NCBI GenBank assembly: GCA_002104985.1
Contig: MCGO01000038.1
Span: 186,001-250,000, forward strand
Length of the DNA stretch: 64,000 bases
Source of the DNA: Rhizoclosmatium globosum
Lineage: Eukaryota; Chytridiomycota; Chytridiomycetes; Chytridiales; Chytriomycetaceae
Reading direction: 5' to 3'
In this document: in pieces, positions 21,550 to 33,297 of the stretch
Layout: each line of letters begins with the position of its first letter
Numbering within the stretch: the stretch's first letter is position 1
The notes under the pieces: model-generated
Told to the model about the DNA's origin: nothing
Database searches by the model: none
The model's input: only the letters and a program-made list of their open reading frames with translations
Position numbers and translations under genes: made by a program

Positions 21550-23327
21550 ATGGCCACACCCGCAAAGGCCTCGCCCACTGCCCCTGCCACCACCGCCCCC
21601 GCCACGGCCGCCGCACCCAAAGTGGCTCCAGCTGCCACCACCACCGCCACCGCCACCGCCGCCAAGCCAGCCGCGGCCCCGGCAAAGGCCTCGAACGTGT
21701 CGGTTGGAATTGCGAATCTGCCAAACCAAAGACACAAAATCGTGTCGCGAAAGGGAACTAACTTTACTGTCATGGTTGTTGGTGCGTGTTTGTACTTGCC
21801 GCTTTCTCCTCGCTTAACTGTCGCTTCAGGTGAATCCGGTCTCGGAAAGTCAACCTACATCAACACCCTCTTCACAACTCTTATGCGTGAATACAAGAGA
21901 CCAGAGCACAGATTTGCTAAGCAGCTCGACAGAACTGTCAACATTGATGTCGTGAGAGCAGGTAATTTGAAAACGCTGGATCGGCAAATAGGCGATGGAT
22001 TGTGTCTGGGTGGGGAGATGGATGGTGTGATGAAGAGTCCCTAGCTATGAATAATTCAGGAAATATACATGATCGTCAAATTCGGTATAGATGGGATACC
22101 GAGGGACAGAGTGTGCGGATGCTGCGAATGAATGGGCCGGACTTTGCCAATATCAGCTGTCAGAGTCTAAACACCATCGATGCAACAGATATCGAGGAGA
22201 AGGGTTTCAACGTCCGTCTCACCGTCATTGATACTCCTGGATTCGGTGACTATGCCAACAACCAGGACTGTTGGGTCCCAATCGTGCAGTTCTTGGATGA
22301 GCAACACCAACACATTTTGAACCACGAGACTGCCATCAACCGCAAAGTTGACGATTTGAGAGTCCACGTTTGCTTGTACTTTATTCAGCCAACCGGACAC
22401 ACGTACGTTAGAAACAAACTTGATGACTACAAATCACTAATTCTTTGTTTTCTATTGTAGTCTCAAGCCTCTTGATATCGAAGTCATGAAGCAGCTTTGC
22501 ACTCGTGTCAACTTGATTCCTGTGATTGCCAAGGCTGATACTATTACTCCTGCTGATATGTTGGCTTTCAAGGACAGAGTAAGTATCCTTGACACTGACA
22601 CATTCATCGTGAATACCAAGTAACTGACGTGATTCTCAGATCCGTGACTGCATTGCCACCCACAACATTAAAGTCTTCAGTCCACCTGCCCACAGTGAAG
22701 ACGAAGAGAGCACCCGTCGTAACCAATCCATCCTTGTATGTCCCTTCTTTACGATTTTCATCCAACTTATCACCACAAAATTCTCCAGTCCGCAATGCCA
22801 TTCTCAATCATCTCCTCCGAAAACGACGTCTCCGTAAACGGCCAACTCGTCCGCGGTCGTCAATACCTTTGGGGAGTGGCCGAAGTTGAAAACGAAGCCC
22901 ACTGTGACTTCAAAAAGCTTCGTAACCTCCTCATCCGCACACACATGCACGACTTGATTACATCTACCCACGACTCTCACTACGAGAGCTACCGTGTCAA
23001 GAAGCTTTCTGCTGAAGGCCGAAGCGATGATGATCCACTCGTCAGTGCCCGACGCGCGTTTGAGGCTAAGATGAAGGAGGAAGAGGAGGCGTTGAGGAAG
23101 AGGTTTACTGAGCAGGTTCGCGTTGAGGAGAACCGATTCAGGCAGTGGGAGCAGAAGGTAAGATTGGGTTTTTGTTTCTGTTATGAGTTGAAGGAATTGA
23201 CACATTTTTCTGTGAATAGCTTATTAGTGAGCGTGACCGCTTGAATGAGGATTTGGACAAGCAGCACCAGCTTGTGAAGCAGTTGGAGGAGGAGTTGGAA
23301 GAAATTATTGCTGCCCGCAAGCGTTAA
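21550..23327 (+). CDS. Septin GTPase
   Basis: Filament-forming GTP-binding protein acting at the cortex and septation sites. Order seen: alanine/proline/threonine-rich N-terminal extension of about 50 residues, polybasic-like segment before the P-loop, G1 GESGLGKST, switch DTPGFGD, septin motifs ([22 protein letters not shown]), G4 AKADT, the septin unique element ([19 protein letters not shown]) and a C-terminal coiled coil rich in E, K and Q. Seven exons; the second intron (21952-22163, 212 nt) is long for this locus and starts at GTGAGA, which keeps [13 protein letters not shown] in frame. Size and coiled coil fit the Cdc3/AspB-like branch, but I cannot assign the class firmly. Complete to the stop at 23325-23327. 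Confidence 0.93.
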
Positions 23328-24475
23328 GAACTTAAGGCCAGTCAAGGATGCTGTGCATCTAGTGGTCATGTTTTCTCTTTCCTTTTCCTATATGTTTGTT
23401 TCATGTTTTTGTTCCGTTTTTTCATGTTTTTGTTCCGTTCGTTTTCGTTATAAACTACTCTTCTTGATCAGAGTTTCCTTTCTTCCCTCTTCTCAGAGGA
23501 AAGACAATTCTCTCGAAGTAATTATGTATCCATATTCCTCTATGAGTTGATTTAGGATCTTATCTTCTGACAATTCTGGCTCGCCCTTCAAAAGCGACAA
23601 TTTCCTCCATTTCCTCCCTCTTTTTCTCATCCTCCAAACATCAACTGCTCTCTCTTCCCTCTCCTCTCCCCTCCCTCTTCATCTTCACTCAAACCCCAGC
23701 AACAAAGCCCAAGGCTGGACGCGTCAACATCAATCAGACGGAGGACGCGCGATGACAGCCGTGGTTCCCGCACTATGCAGATCCCCAACCACAAAATTCA
23801 CATGGGAATCTGTTCGCTCACCATAAGACGGTATCGTGCTGCGCCGAGGGGGTGGTTTTGATGGACACTCGGTGCTAGTCGCGTATAACGAGTTTCAAAA
23901 GTACCGGTTGTAGTACGGGTGTGGGCTCTGCCTACCCCTGAACCGACCCTCTGCTACTCGACCATGGCTTCATTCTTACGGATCTGGATTTCGAGTCAGG
24001 ATGGGAGGACGCGTTTTATTCTTCCTTTTCTCCCTTCTTTAGTGATATAATGTACGGTTTGACAGTTTTTAATGCCTGGTCTATCAGACCAACGGCTTTT
24101 CTGTCTAAATAAAATGAAATGACCGAAGATTGATTATTTTCACTTCATTGAATAGAAAATGAGGAATCGTTGTGTGGTGATATTCACAGTTCTTGTGGAA
24201 AACTTTGAGATGCAAGGAGGTTGAGATGAGTTTGAGGAGCCACGCGAAATCAAGGAAACAGAAGAAAGCGGAGGGAGCCAAATCAACGTCGAAGAAATGA
24301 ACGTCATTGGATGCGAACGTGGGGTCAAAGATACAATTGAAACAAAGGCTAAAAAGCCCTATGTTGATGTTTCAAGCTCAGAGATTTGTTAGTGTACGTG
24401 AATATCCTGAAGTTGAAAAAGCGAAATATGATATAAACAGTAGGTATTTATTTCTAATCTTAAAACAGTTCATTC
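23328..24475. other. Gene-free stretch, possible noncoding RNA
   Basis: No protein-coding evidence in 1.15 kb. The first part is T-rich and has a near-tandem 17-bp repeat (CATGTTTTTGTTCCGTT at about 23403-23440). The segment 23690-24010 is noticeably more GC-rich than flanking intergenic DNA and contains inverted repeats, for example GTGGTT at 23761-23766 with AACCAC at 23787-23792. It may be a structural RNA or the remains of a 3' untranslated region. Confidence 0.4.
24074..24100 (+). terminator. Perfect hairpin followed by T-run
   Basis: TGGTCT (24077-24082), loop ATC, AGACCA (24086-24091), with outer GCC/GGC pairing and then TTTT at 24097-24100. An RNA polymerase III transcript would stop at such a T-run; whether one exists is unknown. 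Confidence 0.25.
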
Positions 24476-25784
24476 TTATGGCTCGTAGGAGGTAACAACA
24501 GTGGTCTTTGTCTCCTTATTCAGGATTTCAGTTCCACGTAAAACGGTCTTGCTTTCAGTTGTAGTCTTGGTAATTTTCTTGACAGTGCGTCCAGAAGCAA
24601 CAGGGGCAGCTTTAGGCTTACTCTCGGCGACTTCATCGCTTCCCTTGTTCGCGGCAGCAGCCAAAGCAGCCAAGTGAGCGCGACGAGCCGGTGGTGGAGC
24701 AATACCAAGAGCCTCACGACGCGACTTTGAGTTTGGATCAAAGTAAGGACGCTCACCCAATGAAGCAGCGCGTTCTCCAAGACGCAAGTACTGGTCGAAG
24801 TCAAAGTCCGCAGTAGCAGCGTGGAAAGTAGATCTGTTATCCCAAACAGCGACATCGTTCTTGTTCCAGTGGTGACGAACATGCACGTCGTGGTTCTGAA
24901 CAGCGAGGTCAAAGAGCTGTTGAAGAACCAAGTCGGATTCGTCTTTTGAGAGCTCGTTGATTCTCTTGGTGAAAATCTTGTTGGCAAAGACTCCCTTCCA
25001 ACCAGTGACTGGGTTGGTACGAATGACTGGGTGCACAGCGGACAAGTGGGTTCCAACGTCTTCAGGAGCTCCACGTGGTCCTGGGTTGATCTTGACAAGC
25101 CCGGCTTGTGCGAGACCCAAGAATCCGTCACCAATGTGTGTTGCAGTCAAGCCCTCCAAGAAAATTCTGAATGCTGGAGAAAGACGCTCGTATACTTCGT
25201 AAGCACTGGCCCAGAGAGTGTCACCGCCCTCAGGTGGAACTTCACGGAGTCTCAAGACAGCGTAGTCGGATGGAATCGGCTCGAAGGTAACGTCAGAGTG
25301 CCATTGCTGAGAGTGGAGCTCGGAACGGTTGGACAGGCGGGCCTTGATGAATTGGTTGGTGTAAGTTTTGTCAAGCTCTGAAGAGATGGCGTAGTTCTTG
25401 TCTCCGAACTCTGAAGACTCGTCACTGATTGGGTGAGAGTGAAGACCAGAAGTCGCTGGCTTTCCAGTCACTTTTCCAAGACGGTTGGCAAAGTCCTTTT
25501 GCTCTTCGAAGGTAAGGTCTTGGTCACGCAAGAAAACAACTCCGCGTTCAGAGATGAGGACAGCCAAATCCAGAAGGAGCTCGTCAGAGTTTGGAGCGTT
25601 GAGGAGGTCACGAATTTGGATTCTACAGTTCATAGCAGTTCAGAAGCTGCTTGTATTATGACAAGATGTGGACTTACCCAGCTTCAAACTCAGTTCCAAT
25701 GTGTGGCTCTACCTTGTAACTTGGGTATTTTGCATCAAGAGAGTGGTTTCTCTTCAAGGGCTGGATCTTCAAGGCGGCAGACAT
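24476..25784 (-). CDS. TauD/TfdA-family Fe(II)/2-oxoglutarate dioxygenase
   Basis: Exons 25784-25678 and 25622-24476 give about 417 residues. The TauD family hydroxylates sulfonates, sulfate esters or related small molecules using Fe(II) and 2-oxoglutarate; fungal members (for example yeast Jlp1) liberate sulfite from sulfonates. Visible active-site elements: the proximal metal ligands in QQWHSDVTFE (H-x-D), the distal His in NRSTFHAA and the 2-oxoglutarate-binding Arg in RLGERAAS. ERGVVFLRDQDLT and LGERPYFDP are also family-typical. The C-terminus carries an added 50-60 residue Lys/Thr-rich tail (TVKKITKTTTESKTV) absent from bacterial TauD. Start chosen at MSAALKIQPLKRN, upstream of the single intron. 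Substrate unknown. Confidence 0.9.
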
Positions 25785-26154
25785 TTCAAGTTGTGTTGAT
25801 GGACTCAACGGTACTCACTAGACTGGTTTTTATACCTTCGTTGTTTACAATTGCGTCAGACGTTGTTTTGACAAATGGCACAATCGCACGGGGTTGTGCA
25901 ACATCGTGTGTCCTTGTTATGGGCTTGAATTATCGCTAATCAAAGCAAACATCAGCTAAGCATGACCAACTCTGAATCACAAACTCGGTCGTTGTATGAC
26001 CCATGGAAGTCCACAACCAACTACTGAAGGGGTAGAGAGGTAAAGGAAGCAAAGTCGATTCAACAACATTCATTTCAATATGCGACACAAACGCAAACCC
26101 AAACACTCAACATAAAAAACCTCACGTCCCCAAAAACTAACGCATACACCGTAT
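25785..26154. other. Intergenic, upstream of the dioxygenase
   Basis: About 370 bp between the dioxygenase start and the eIF3L stop. Nothing coding. It must hold the dioxygenase promoter; no convincing element identified. Confidence 0.45.
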
Positions 26155-28160
26155 TCATCCAAGTCGATTCAAGGTCCCAATTGTATCCTCAAACTTCCCA
26201 ATCTGTCTAACAAACCACTCCCCAATCCGCCTCTCAACCTTACTCTCACTAATAAACACCATATCTCCACGCATGTAGAAGTCCAAGTCTCCAGGACTGC
26301 TGTACTCTCCCTCCAACACGCTTCCATGCTCCCACCGTCTCTGACGTGTCTTGTGCTTGTATACCAGCAGCGTTGTGCGGAGGGCTTCGGGAGTCGTGTT
26401 GACAAACGAGGCGAGCTTGGAGAGGGGAAGGGAGGTGTAGAGTTTGAGGTAAGAGCGGATGGTAGAAATATGGTGGTGTTGGCGGACTTCAGTGAGGAAG
26501 GTGCGGAGTTGTTGGGAGTGGGCGGTGGTTGGGGTGTCGGATGGAGAGGCGGTTGGGGAAATGAATTTGGGGGCGGAGAAGGAGAAGAGTTCTTCAAAGA
26601 CTGGGATGCTGTCTTCCGAGCTGTGCGTGAAAATGGTTAGTGATTCGGGTGAGAAAGGGAAATGCAGCGACGTACTCTTTCTGCATCTTGTTCAATTGGT
26701 CTCCGTACTTTTCTCTGAGGAGAGAGTGGACGTTTTCATCGATTCTTTGTGGGCAGAGAGCCAAACAAATTGTCAAGAGAGCGTATATCTGCTCACCCTT
26801 CTTTTGGATCTGGATTCTCCAATTAGCTCAAATAAACATGAAATCAAAAAATATAAACGCACCACTTCGTATTGGTATGATCTGGAGTGGTACTGCTTAG
26901 TTCTGCTGATGAACAACAAAATGTGGGTAAAAGCCTTGATGGCATCAGAGTATCTGCGCATCATCAAGTACGAGAATCCGACGTAGTAGTAGGTGGTGAT
27001 GTGACAAGCAGTAACTCGGGCAAAGAGTCCCTTCTTGTTCAACTCGATATTCTCAAGGGCCTTGAGGGCCATGGTGTAATCACCCAACAAACAGTGAATT
27101 CTGCAGAGACCAACAATGGAGAAGTATCCAAGCATGCGGTAAAGAGGACGGGCGCCAAAGACACCAGTGGCTTCAGCCATATCACCGCCATGCTTTGAAA
27201 CCCAAAGCTGCTCGTTGATGGTGGATTTTTGAATCAAAGAGTACAACACGTTCAAGACGTTGAGAACGTTCCAGACCTATTTGATTTTGTTAGTTGCTGA
27301 AGTCTAAACGGTTGTTGAAAGAGAGTTGGTTGGATGGATTCCATTTTGACTTCTAGTGAACTCTCCAAATATGCACCAAATCCCAGATTCCCATCAATTC
27401 ATCTCTTTTTAACATCGGATAGATGGATACTCACGTCTGGACGCTCCTTCAACACATCGGCCTCCTTTCCTTTAACACCCTTTGAACGCCACTGACAGAA
27501 AGCCTGGAACTGATAAATAAATTCATCGATGATATCCCAGATCCATTGATTTGGCAATTCCAAGTCCAAAGGCTCTGTTCCATCAACGACCAGGATCAAG
27601 TTGAACAACTCGACATAGTTGTTGTACGACGCGATACGATCATCCAAAGAGGGAGTCAATTTAGCGTACACGTGACGGTAATACAAGTCCTTGTAGAGAG
27701 CGGCAAAGACGGGGTCGGATGAGCCTGATGCGGCAACAGCCTTTTCTGGGGCTGGCCAGTTTGTCTTTGCATAGAACTTGTCGGAGAGCTTTGAGAAAGA
27801 GTTTTCGTAGAGTTGGTGGAGCTCCCAGACGTTCTTTGTTGAAAGGGCTGTTGCGAGGTTTCGGAGGAAGTTTGCAACAGCGTCAGGGATTTGAGACTTT
27901 TGGGATTGGGAAGCGACTGGAGTTGCTGTTGGAGGAAGGGCGCCGTACTCTGCCATTGGTCGGTTAGAGCCAGTTGAAAATGGGTTTGATTAGGGTACCA
28001 AGGTCGTCGTCGTCTTGGATAAAGACAACTGGAAGCTCAACTTCAACAACTACTTCGTCCTTTGGTTGGTTTGCTGGTTAAGTAATCATTTAATACGAAA
28101 GAGAGAGGTTACTTCGTCAAAGAGGATCTCCTGGTCGGCGGGAATGCGTTCGGTACTCAT
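26155..28160 (-). CDS. EIF3L: Translation initiation factor eIF3 subunit L
   Basis: Scaffold subunit of the eIF3 complex that recruits mRNA to the 40S ribosome. Strong family matches: LYYRHVYAKL, LPNQWIWDIIDEFIYQFQ, YRMLGYFSIVGLCRIH, GDYTMALKALENIELNKKG, TYYYVGFSYLMMRRYSDAI, the PCI-domain region RSYLKLYTSLPLSKLASF and a C-terminus reading GDMVFISESKVERR. Seven or so exons. The obvious Met at 27956 is inside an intron: two upstream exons (28160-28113 and 28059-27999) encode an acidic N-terminus (MSTERIPADQEILFDEDEVV) that splices in frame to EYGALPP, so the start is placed at 28160. It faces eIF2-beta head to head with 288 bp between start codons. eIF3L is absent from budding yeast but usual in other fungi. 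Confidence 0.93.
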
Positions 28161-28448
28161 TTGCCTTCAAAGTTGGTTGGGGAAAAAAGCAAAAGGAGAA
28201 AAGAACATCGTGTCTCCCACTGTAACTATTGAATATTGTACGCGGTGAGTACATTTAATATGTCGTGTTGCTATCTTGCTAAAGAATTCTCTGATAAGGC
28301 AAGGAAAAGCTTCGTATTATTTTTGATGTGGATCATGCACTTTCAGTATATGGCTCAGTCTGGTTTCATCCAATAGAAGTAACTGAAGTAGTTAATATTC
28401 GAGTTCTTTTTCTTGTGGAAGTGATTCATCAAAAAAAGAAAACAAACG
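28161..28448. promoter_or_regulatory. Divergent promoter region of eIF3L and eIF2-beta
   Basis: 288 bp separate the two start codons. No TATA box was recognised. The arrangement would let both initiation-factor genes share regulation, which is inference from layout only. Confidence 0.45.
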
Positions 28449-29985
28449 ATGGTTCACCTCACCATTGCCGAACTTGCAGCCAAGTACCCCGACGCCGTGC
28501 CCCTAGTGAGTGCAACTACAACCAATCCCGCCAAACCAAAACTAACCTCTGCCAATCCAGAATGTCTTTGATGGTGCGCCCCACTTCGTCGTCCAAAACT
28601 CTGCTAACCCAAACCAACAAAACAAGGCCTCAAAAAGCGGCGCCCCGAATCGCAATCCGCCGACGAGAAGCCACGCCGTCAAAAAGAGGCTAAGGAGGAA
28701 GTTGCCGAAGTTGCGCCAGTCAAAGAAGAAGTCAAAGTTGCTGAACCAGTCGCCGAAGTTGAGGCGCCTGTTCAAACTGAGAACTTGGACGATATGTTTG
28801 GAGCCCTGAAAAAGAAGAAGAAGAAGAAGGACGTGCCTGTCTTTGATGTATGGGCCCTGCCACCACCTACCCCTTCCACTGACTTCACCTATCTATCCCT
28901 GCCCTGCACTAGGACACCGACCCTGCCCCAGAACAACCACCAGCGACTGAAAACGCGGACGAATTCAACTTTGGTGACAAGAAGAAGAAGAAGAAGAAGC
29001 ACGACTTGGCTGAATTCGAGCAAATGCTCAAGAAGGAAAAGCAGGACGAAGCCGACGCCGCCGGAGACGACGGTGACGATCTCAACGGTGACGAAAACGA
29101 TGCCAACGAAGATATCTACGGAAACCCAACCAACGATGATGATGATGACAATGACGCATCCAACAACAACGATGAAGCGGGCGATGAAATCTGGCTTGGT
29201 ACCACTCGTGATTACACATATGCGGAACTCTTGTCTCGTGTTTTCCGTATCATTCGTCAGAATAACCCTGACTTGATTGGTGAAAAGAAAAAGTATACTC
29301 TTGTGCCTCCACAGGTCATGAAGGAGGGTACCAAGAAGTCTATTTTCGCCAACGTTGTCGATATTGCTCGCAGGTGTGTATATATCCTGAATCGAATTGG
29401 TTTTGAAGGGAGTGTTGGGGTATGTTGAGATGGAAGAAGGAATTTGACTGGATATAGAATAGATAGACTGAGAAACGGAAGGGCAATAAGCTTGATAAAA
29501 GCAAACAAACGCTTGGAGGGGGAGTACAAAAATAAGGAGGTTTGGAAGGGAATGACGTACAATCGACAACATAGACGTTTGATCGAATAGTTAACCAACA
29601 TAAAACATTAGAATGCGTCGTGAACCAGACCACTTGATCCAATACCTCTTCTCCGAACTCGGTACTTCCGGTTCTATCGACGGAGCCCAACGTCTCGTAA
29701 TGAAGGGACGATTCCAACAAAAGCACATTGAAAACGTCTTGAAACGATACATTGTCGAATACGTGACATGTAAAACGTGTCGATCTGGAGACACAATTTT
29801 GACAAAGGAGAACAGACTGTTTTTCTTGCAGTGTCAGAGTTGTGGAAGTACAAAGAGTGTTTCCGCCATCAAGACTGGTTTCTTGGCGCAGGCTACAAAG
29901 AGATCTGGTAAATTTGCTGTTGTTACTATCTAACGCTTTCCGTACTGACTTTTCTTGTTTAGCTATGCGTAATGCTGCTGCTTAA
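28449..29985 (+). CDS. SUI3: Translation initiation factor eIF2 subunit beta
   Basis: Part of the eIF2 ternary complex that brings initiator tRNA to the ribosome. Two runs of seven lysines ([10 protein letters not shown] and [11 protein letters not shown]) match the K-boxes that bind eIF5 and eIF2B. The core domain follows ([38 protein letters not shown]) and a C2-C2 zinc finger (CKTC...CQSC). The last intron removes an in-frame end and adds AMRNAAA, stop at 29983-29985. The N-terminus ([19 protein letters not shown]) is not typical for the factor, and the frame is interrupted by an apparent one-base loss near 28621-28626, before [12 protein letters not shown] missed intron at that point is the alternative. 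Exon near 28800-28848 and the acidic exon 28918-29373 are secure. Confidence 0.92.
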
Positions 29986-30349
29986 GTTTAAAGGGTGGGA
30001 TCATGAGGTGCTGGGTTATGTGGAATCCATGATGACGTTTTTATCATTCTCAATGTGGCATAAAGATTCTTGTTCACTTACACGTTCTTGCAAATTCCTC
30101 TCCCATGAATCGTGAAGAGCACTGATGCAAACAGGAGGTTACGCGAGGCAGGTAGAAACTGTTATTCCAAGTGAGTGGTGTTCGGTAACGGTTGTGCGAC
30201 GGTTACGTTTCTATTGTTTGTACAAATCATGTGGGATAACCCTCTTGCCAATCTTACACCAAAGCAAAAGCAAATTGAAATAGCTAAAATCCATTATATT
30301 ATATACTCATTGTATTAAGCAAGGGAAATATCGCCATTACAAGCAATCA
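29986..30349. other. Intergenic between eIF2-beta and the Crinkler-like gene
   Basis: Convergent 3' region of about 360 bp. No gene or repeat seen. Confidence 0.45.
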
Positions 30350-32941
30350 TCATGCATTGAACTTCATCCACATACACGTTCTTTCCATCGAATATCGTTC
30401 CAGATGAAAAGGATTAAATCCAGCTCCAGGGTTCGCAACATAATTTGGGTCAGTCCAGTCCTCCGTTCCTCGGAACTCCTTCACAACAGCATTCTCACCA
30501 TCAGGAAACTTTTCCATAAGATCGCAATCCAACACAACAAGTTGCAGGGTACTTACATCGATAGCCAAGTTACTTGGTTTGATGTCGCCATGGCAGATTT
30601 TATGTTCATGAAGAAAGTCACAGTAGTCACGTAGTTGCTGGATAAGACGCGACCACGTTGTACTGAGTAATGTGGGAATTTGTTCATATACATCTTGCAA
30701 AGGCTTTACGAGGGGGAACACAATGTAATAAATTCCATCTTCTTTCACAATTTCAGTTGGTTGTATAGTCACATTGCGAGGATCGGTTCGGTACAATGGT
30801 TGACTCAAGAGCGTTAAATAGTCAACCTCTTTCTTCTTGCAAGAGCTTTTGATGACCACCCGACTACCATCGATACGATTTTTTCCAAAGCTGCAATTTG
30901 GAATAGCAGGTTCGCAGTCTCTGTGAAGTTTTGGAATGTCGTATTTTGCAAGAATTGCTGATGCTATTTCACCACCACCATCACTACCATCACTACCAAC
31001 GCTTTGCCCAGATTCATAATCTTCATCGATACGGGGTCTCTTATTTGGGTTGATTTTTGTAGTGGTTTCTTCAGAGTATACTTTGTTTTCCTCCCAAGAA
31101 TTGCCAACGCTCATCTTCAATGTACGGTACAGAGTCAAATTAGCATCATCAAATGCACCTAAGAGTTTGATGTCAAGAAGGTTCCGTAGATGATAGGTTA
31201 GTTGAGTCTTTTCACGGAACGACCCTGATGTGTACGTATTTATAAGCTTGTAACAAAATTTAGGAGGTTCGTTATTGCTGGCCGTAGGTTCTTTGAACAT
31301 CAGGTACAGACTATATGCTCCACCAGCAAATACAAGAAATGGACTGGTCAAAGTTTTGTCTCCAGTGAGTCTATGCATCGCGTCAAGATTGAGCCGAGTC
31401 ATAACAGCCAACTTCACAAGATCCGAATCAAAAAAATCGTTCTTGGTTGCCGTCTTTTTCTTTGATTCCTCTACAATACGATAGAAGTAATTTTGATGGA
31501 GAACGGCAAAGTCGGCTTTAGGTTTGATATTGAAATTCAATCCGTCTTTGTCAACGACTTGAAAGTTAAGAGGAAACAATGATTGCTACAACAACATATG
31601 AGTATGAAAAATTTGAAGAAGAGTACAATTTACCTTGTTCCGATTATAATCACCCAACAACGGCAAACAGGAGTAGTCCAATACAGGTCCCGTCTGAAGT
31701 ACATCCAAGGCATTTTCTGACAAGTCATCAGGAAACACAATGTCTTTCAGCTGTGCAATCATTTCGTAATGTGCGAGTTCGAATGGACTACAAGCCACAG
31801 AATTCGTGTTTTCAGGTATTTCATCAACGACATTAAAGTTGTCAAACAGGGACCAAGATCCATCATTCCGCTGCTCCTTTGATTCCCAGATACGTTTAAG
31901 ACTATCAAACTTGTGCTTGTCAACAGCCGATGATAGGATGTAGCGCTTCTTTCCAATCAACTTCATAAACTTAGTCACCTCGATTGACTCGGATGAAGTG
32001 CATTCCCTTATTTGGTTACTTCTTAAGTCGTCAATATTGAATTTTCTTTCGTTTCTACATATGAAAACGATAGGTTTGGCTCCCAGAGTACCAAGTTGAA
32101 TTCCTGTTCAAAGCAGTCGTTAACGGAAACCAATAGTTTGTAAGTATTTCCTACCCGATTGAATTTCGCGCTCTTCCAATTTTGACTTCATTGCGATGAT
32201 TTGAAGATTCAGTTCCAAGACTTGTTTGTCCAACTCCACAATTCGTCGTTCCAACCACGACACATTCAACAAAGCATCCAATGATGTTATGCGGTTTTGC
32301 AAGAGAGTTATGTCTGCATAGAACGACTGCTTGTCTGCATAAAACGACTGCCTCTCTTCATAGAACGATTGCCTTTCAAGCTTCAGCTTATCACGTAGAT
32401 TATCAGAGTTGAGATACAAAAGCTTGTTTTGATCTGACCAAAGATCAAAGGCAGTTCCAAGGAGAGACTCCAGAAGATCCAAACGGTCTTTCTCTGCATC
32501 CGACATCCTTTCTCTTCCTTTCAATGCCACCTTCAAGTCAGCCAATTCTCCTTCAAGTCTTCCGCGTTCTTGATTCAGTTTCTCGAAACCATCCTTCTTT
32601 TCCTTCAGTTCACCGTCCACCTGTCCCAACTGTGTCTGCAGAACAGCCAATGCTCTTTCTAGTTCGTGAAGCGATGCTGTGGACTCCGTCACTGGTGTCA
32701 TCGCCGGATCTTGCTGGACTGGCTGACTTCGTTGGCCTTGTTGGTCTGCTTCTGCGTCCATCTCTCGTTTGATTTTTGAGGAATAAAAAATCGGGATAAA
32801 CTTGTCCGGAAACCTGCAATACAGGAACCTAGTCTGCCAGTGTTCTCGTTGATATTTCCATAATTGTTCGGTTGTGAATATTGCATTGTCGTCGATGAGA
32901 CAGCGAAAAAGGGTTTCAACAAACTCCCAAGCGATGGACAT
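30350..32941 (-). CDS. Crinkler-like protein: coiled coil, nuclease-like domain, protein kinase domain
   Basis: Three exons (32941-32155, 32103-31634, 31585-30350), about 830 residues. Parts in order: an N-terminal unknown segment; a long charged coiled coil with a threefold QSFYADK/QSFYEER-like repeat; a middle region with KADFAVLHQNYFYRIVEESK, whose spaced Asp and ESK fit the D...ExK core of restriction-endonuclease-like folds; and a C-terminal kinase with the beta-3 Lys (VVIKSS), catalytic HGDIKPSN, DCD in place of DFG and GTEDWTDPN in the activation loop. The nuclease-plus-kinase combination is known from Crinkler/CR-type effectors of chytrids and oomycetes. No signal peptide and no classical Crinkler header are visible, so it may act inside the cell. 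Function is inferred from architecture, without a database search. Confidence 0.7.
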
Positions 32942-33297
32942 CGCAATATTCCCATCTCTCGCACTATACTAGGATTCACACTAAGGTTCTGAGAGATTGG
33001 TGCACTGTATTCTTCAAAAGAAGTATTTATTGATAAAACAATGTGAGCAAATTCCCCTCGCACGCATTACCGTGATCGGGTGGTTAACGGTTTCAAGTTC
33101 TCAGCCATATCAAACAAGAAAAGGGAGTAGAGTAAAAACTATAGGGAGGAGGAGAAAGAGGGAAGGAGGAAAAACAGCAACAAAAGAAGTAGATAGGGGT
33201 AGGGCTCCCGTTTTGCTCACATGTAAAAAGAGAAGAAAGAAATCAAATGGGTTACCATGGGCTCCATCATTGAGAAAGTTTTCAAGTAGCAGTGCCT
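32942..33297. other. Intergenic with long polypurine run
   Basis: Between the symporter stop and the Crinkler-like start. On the plus strand 33110-33250 is almost pure A/G, i.e. a pyrimidine-rich 3' untranslated region for the symporter. No coding support. Confidence 0.45.

Noticed and set aside
23520..23680. Resemblance to a conserved RNase P RNA motif near 23500
   Set aside because: Only a few bases match and the other conserved regions are not found.
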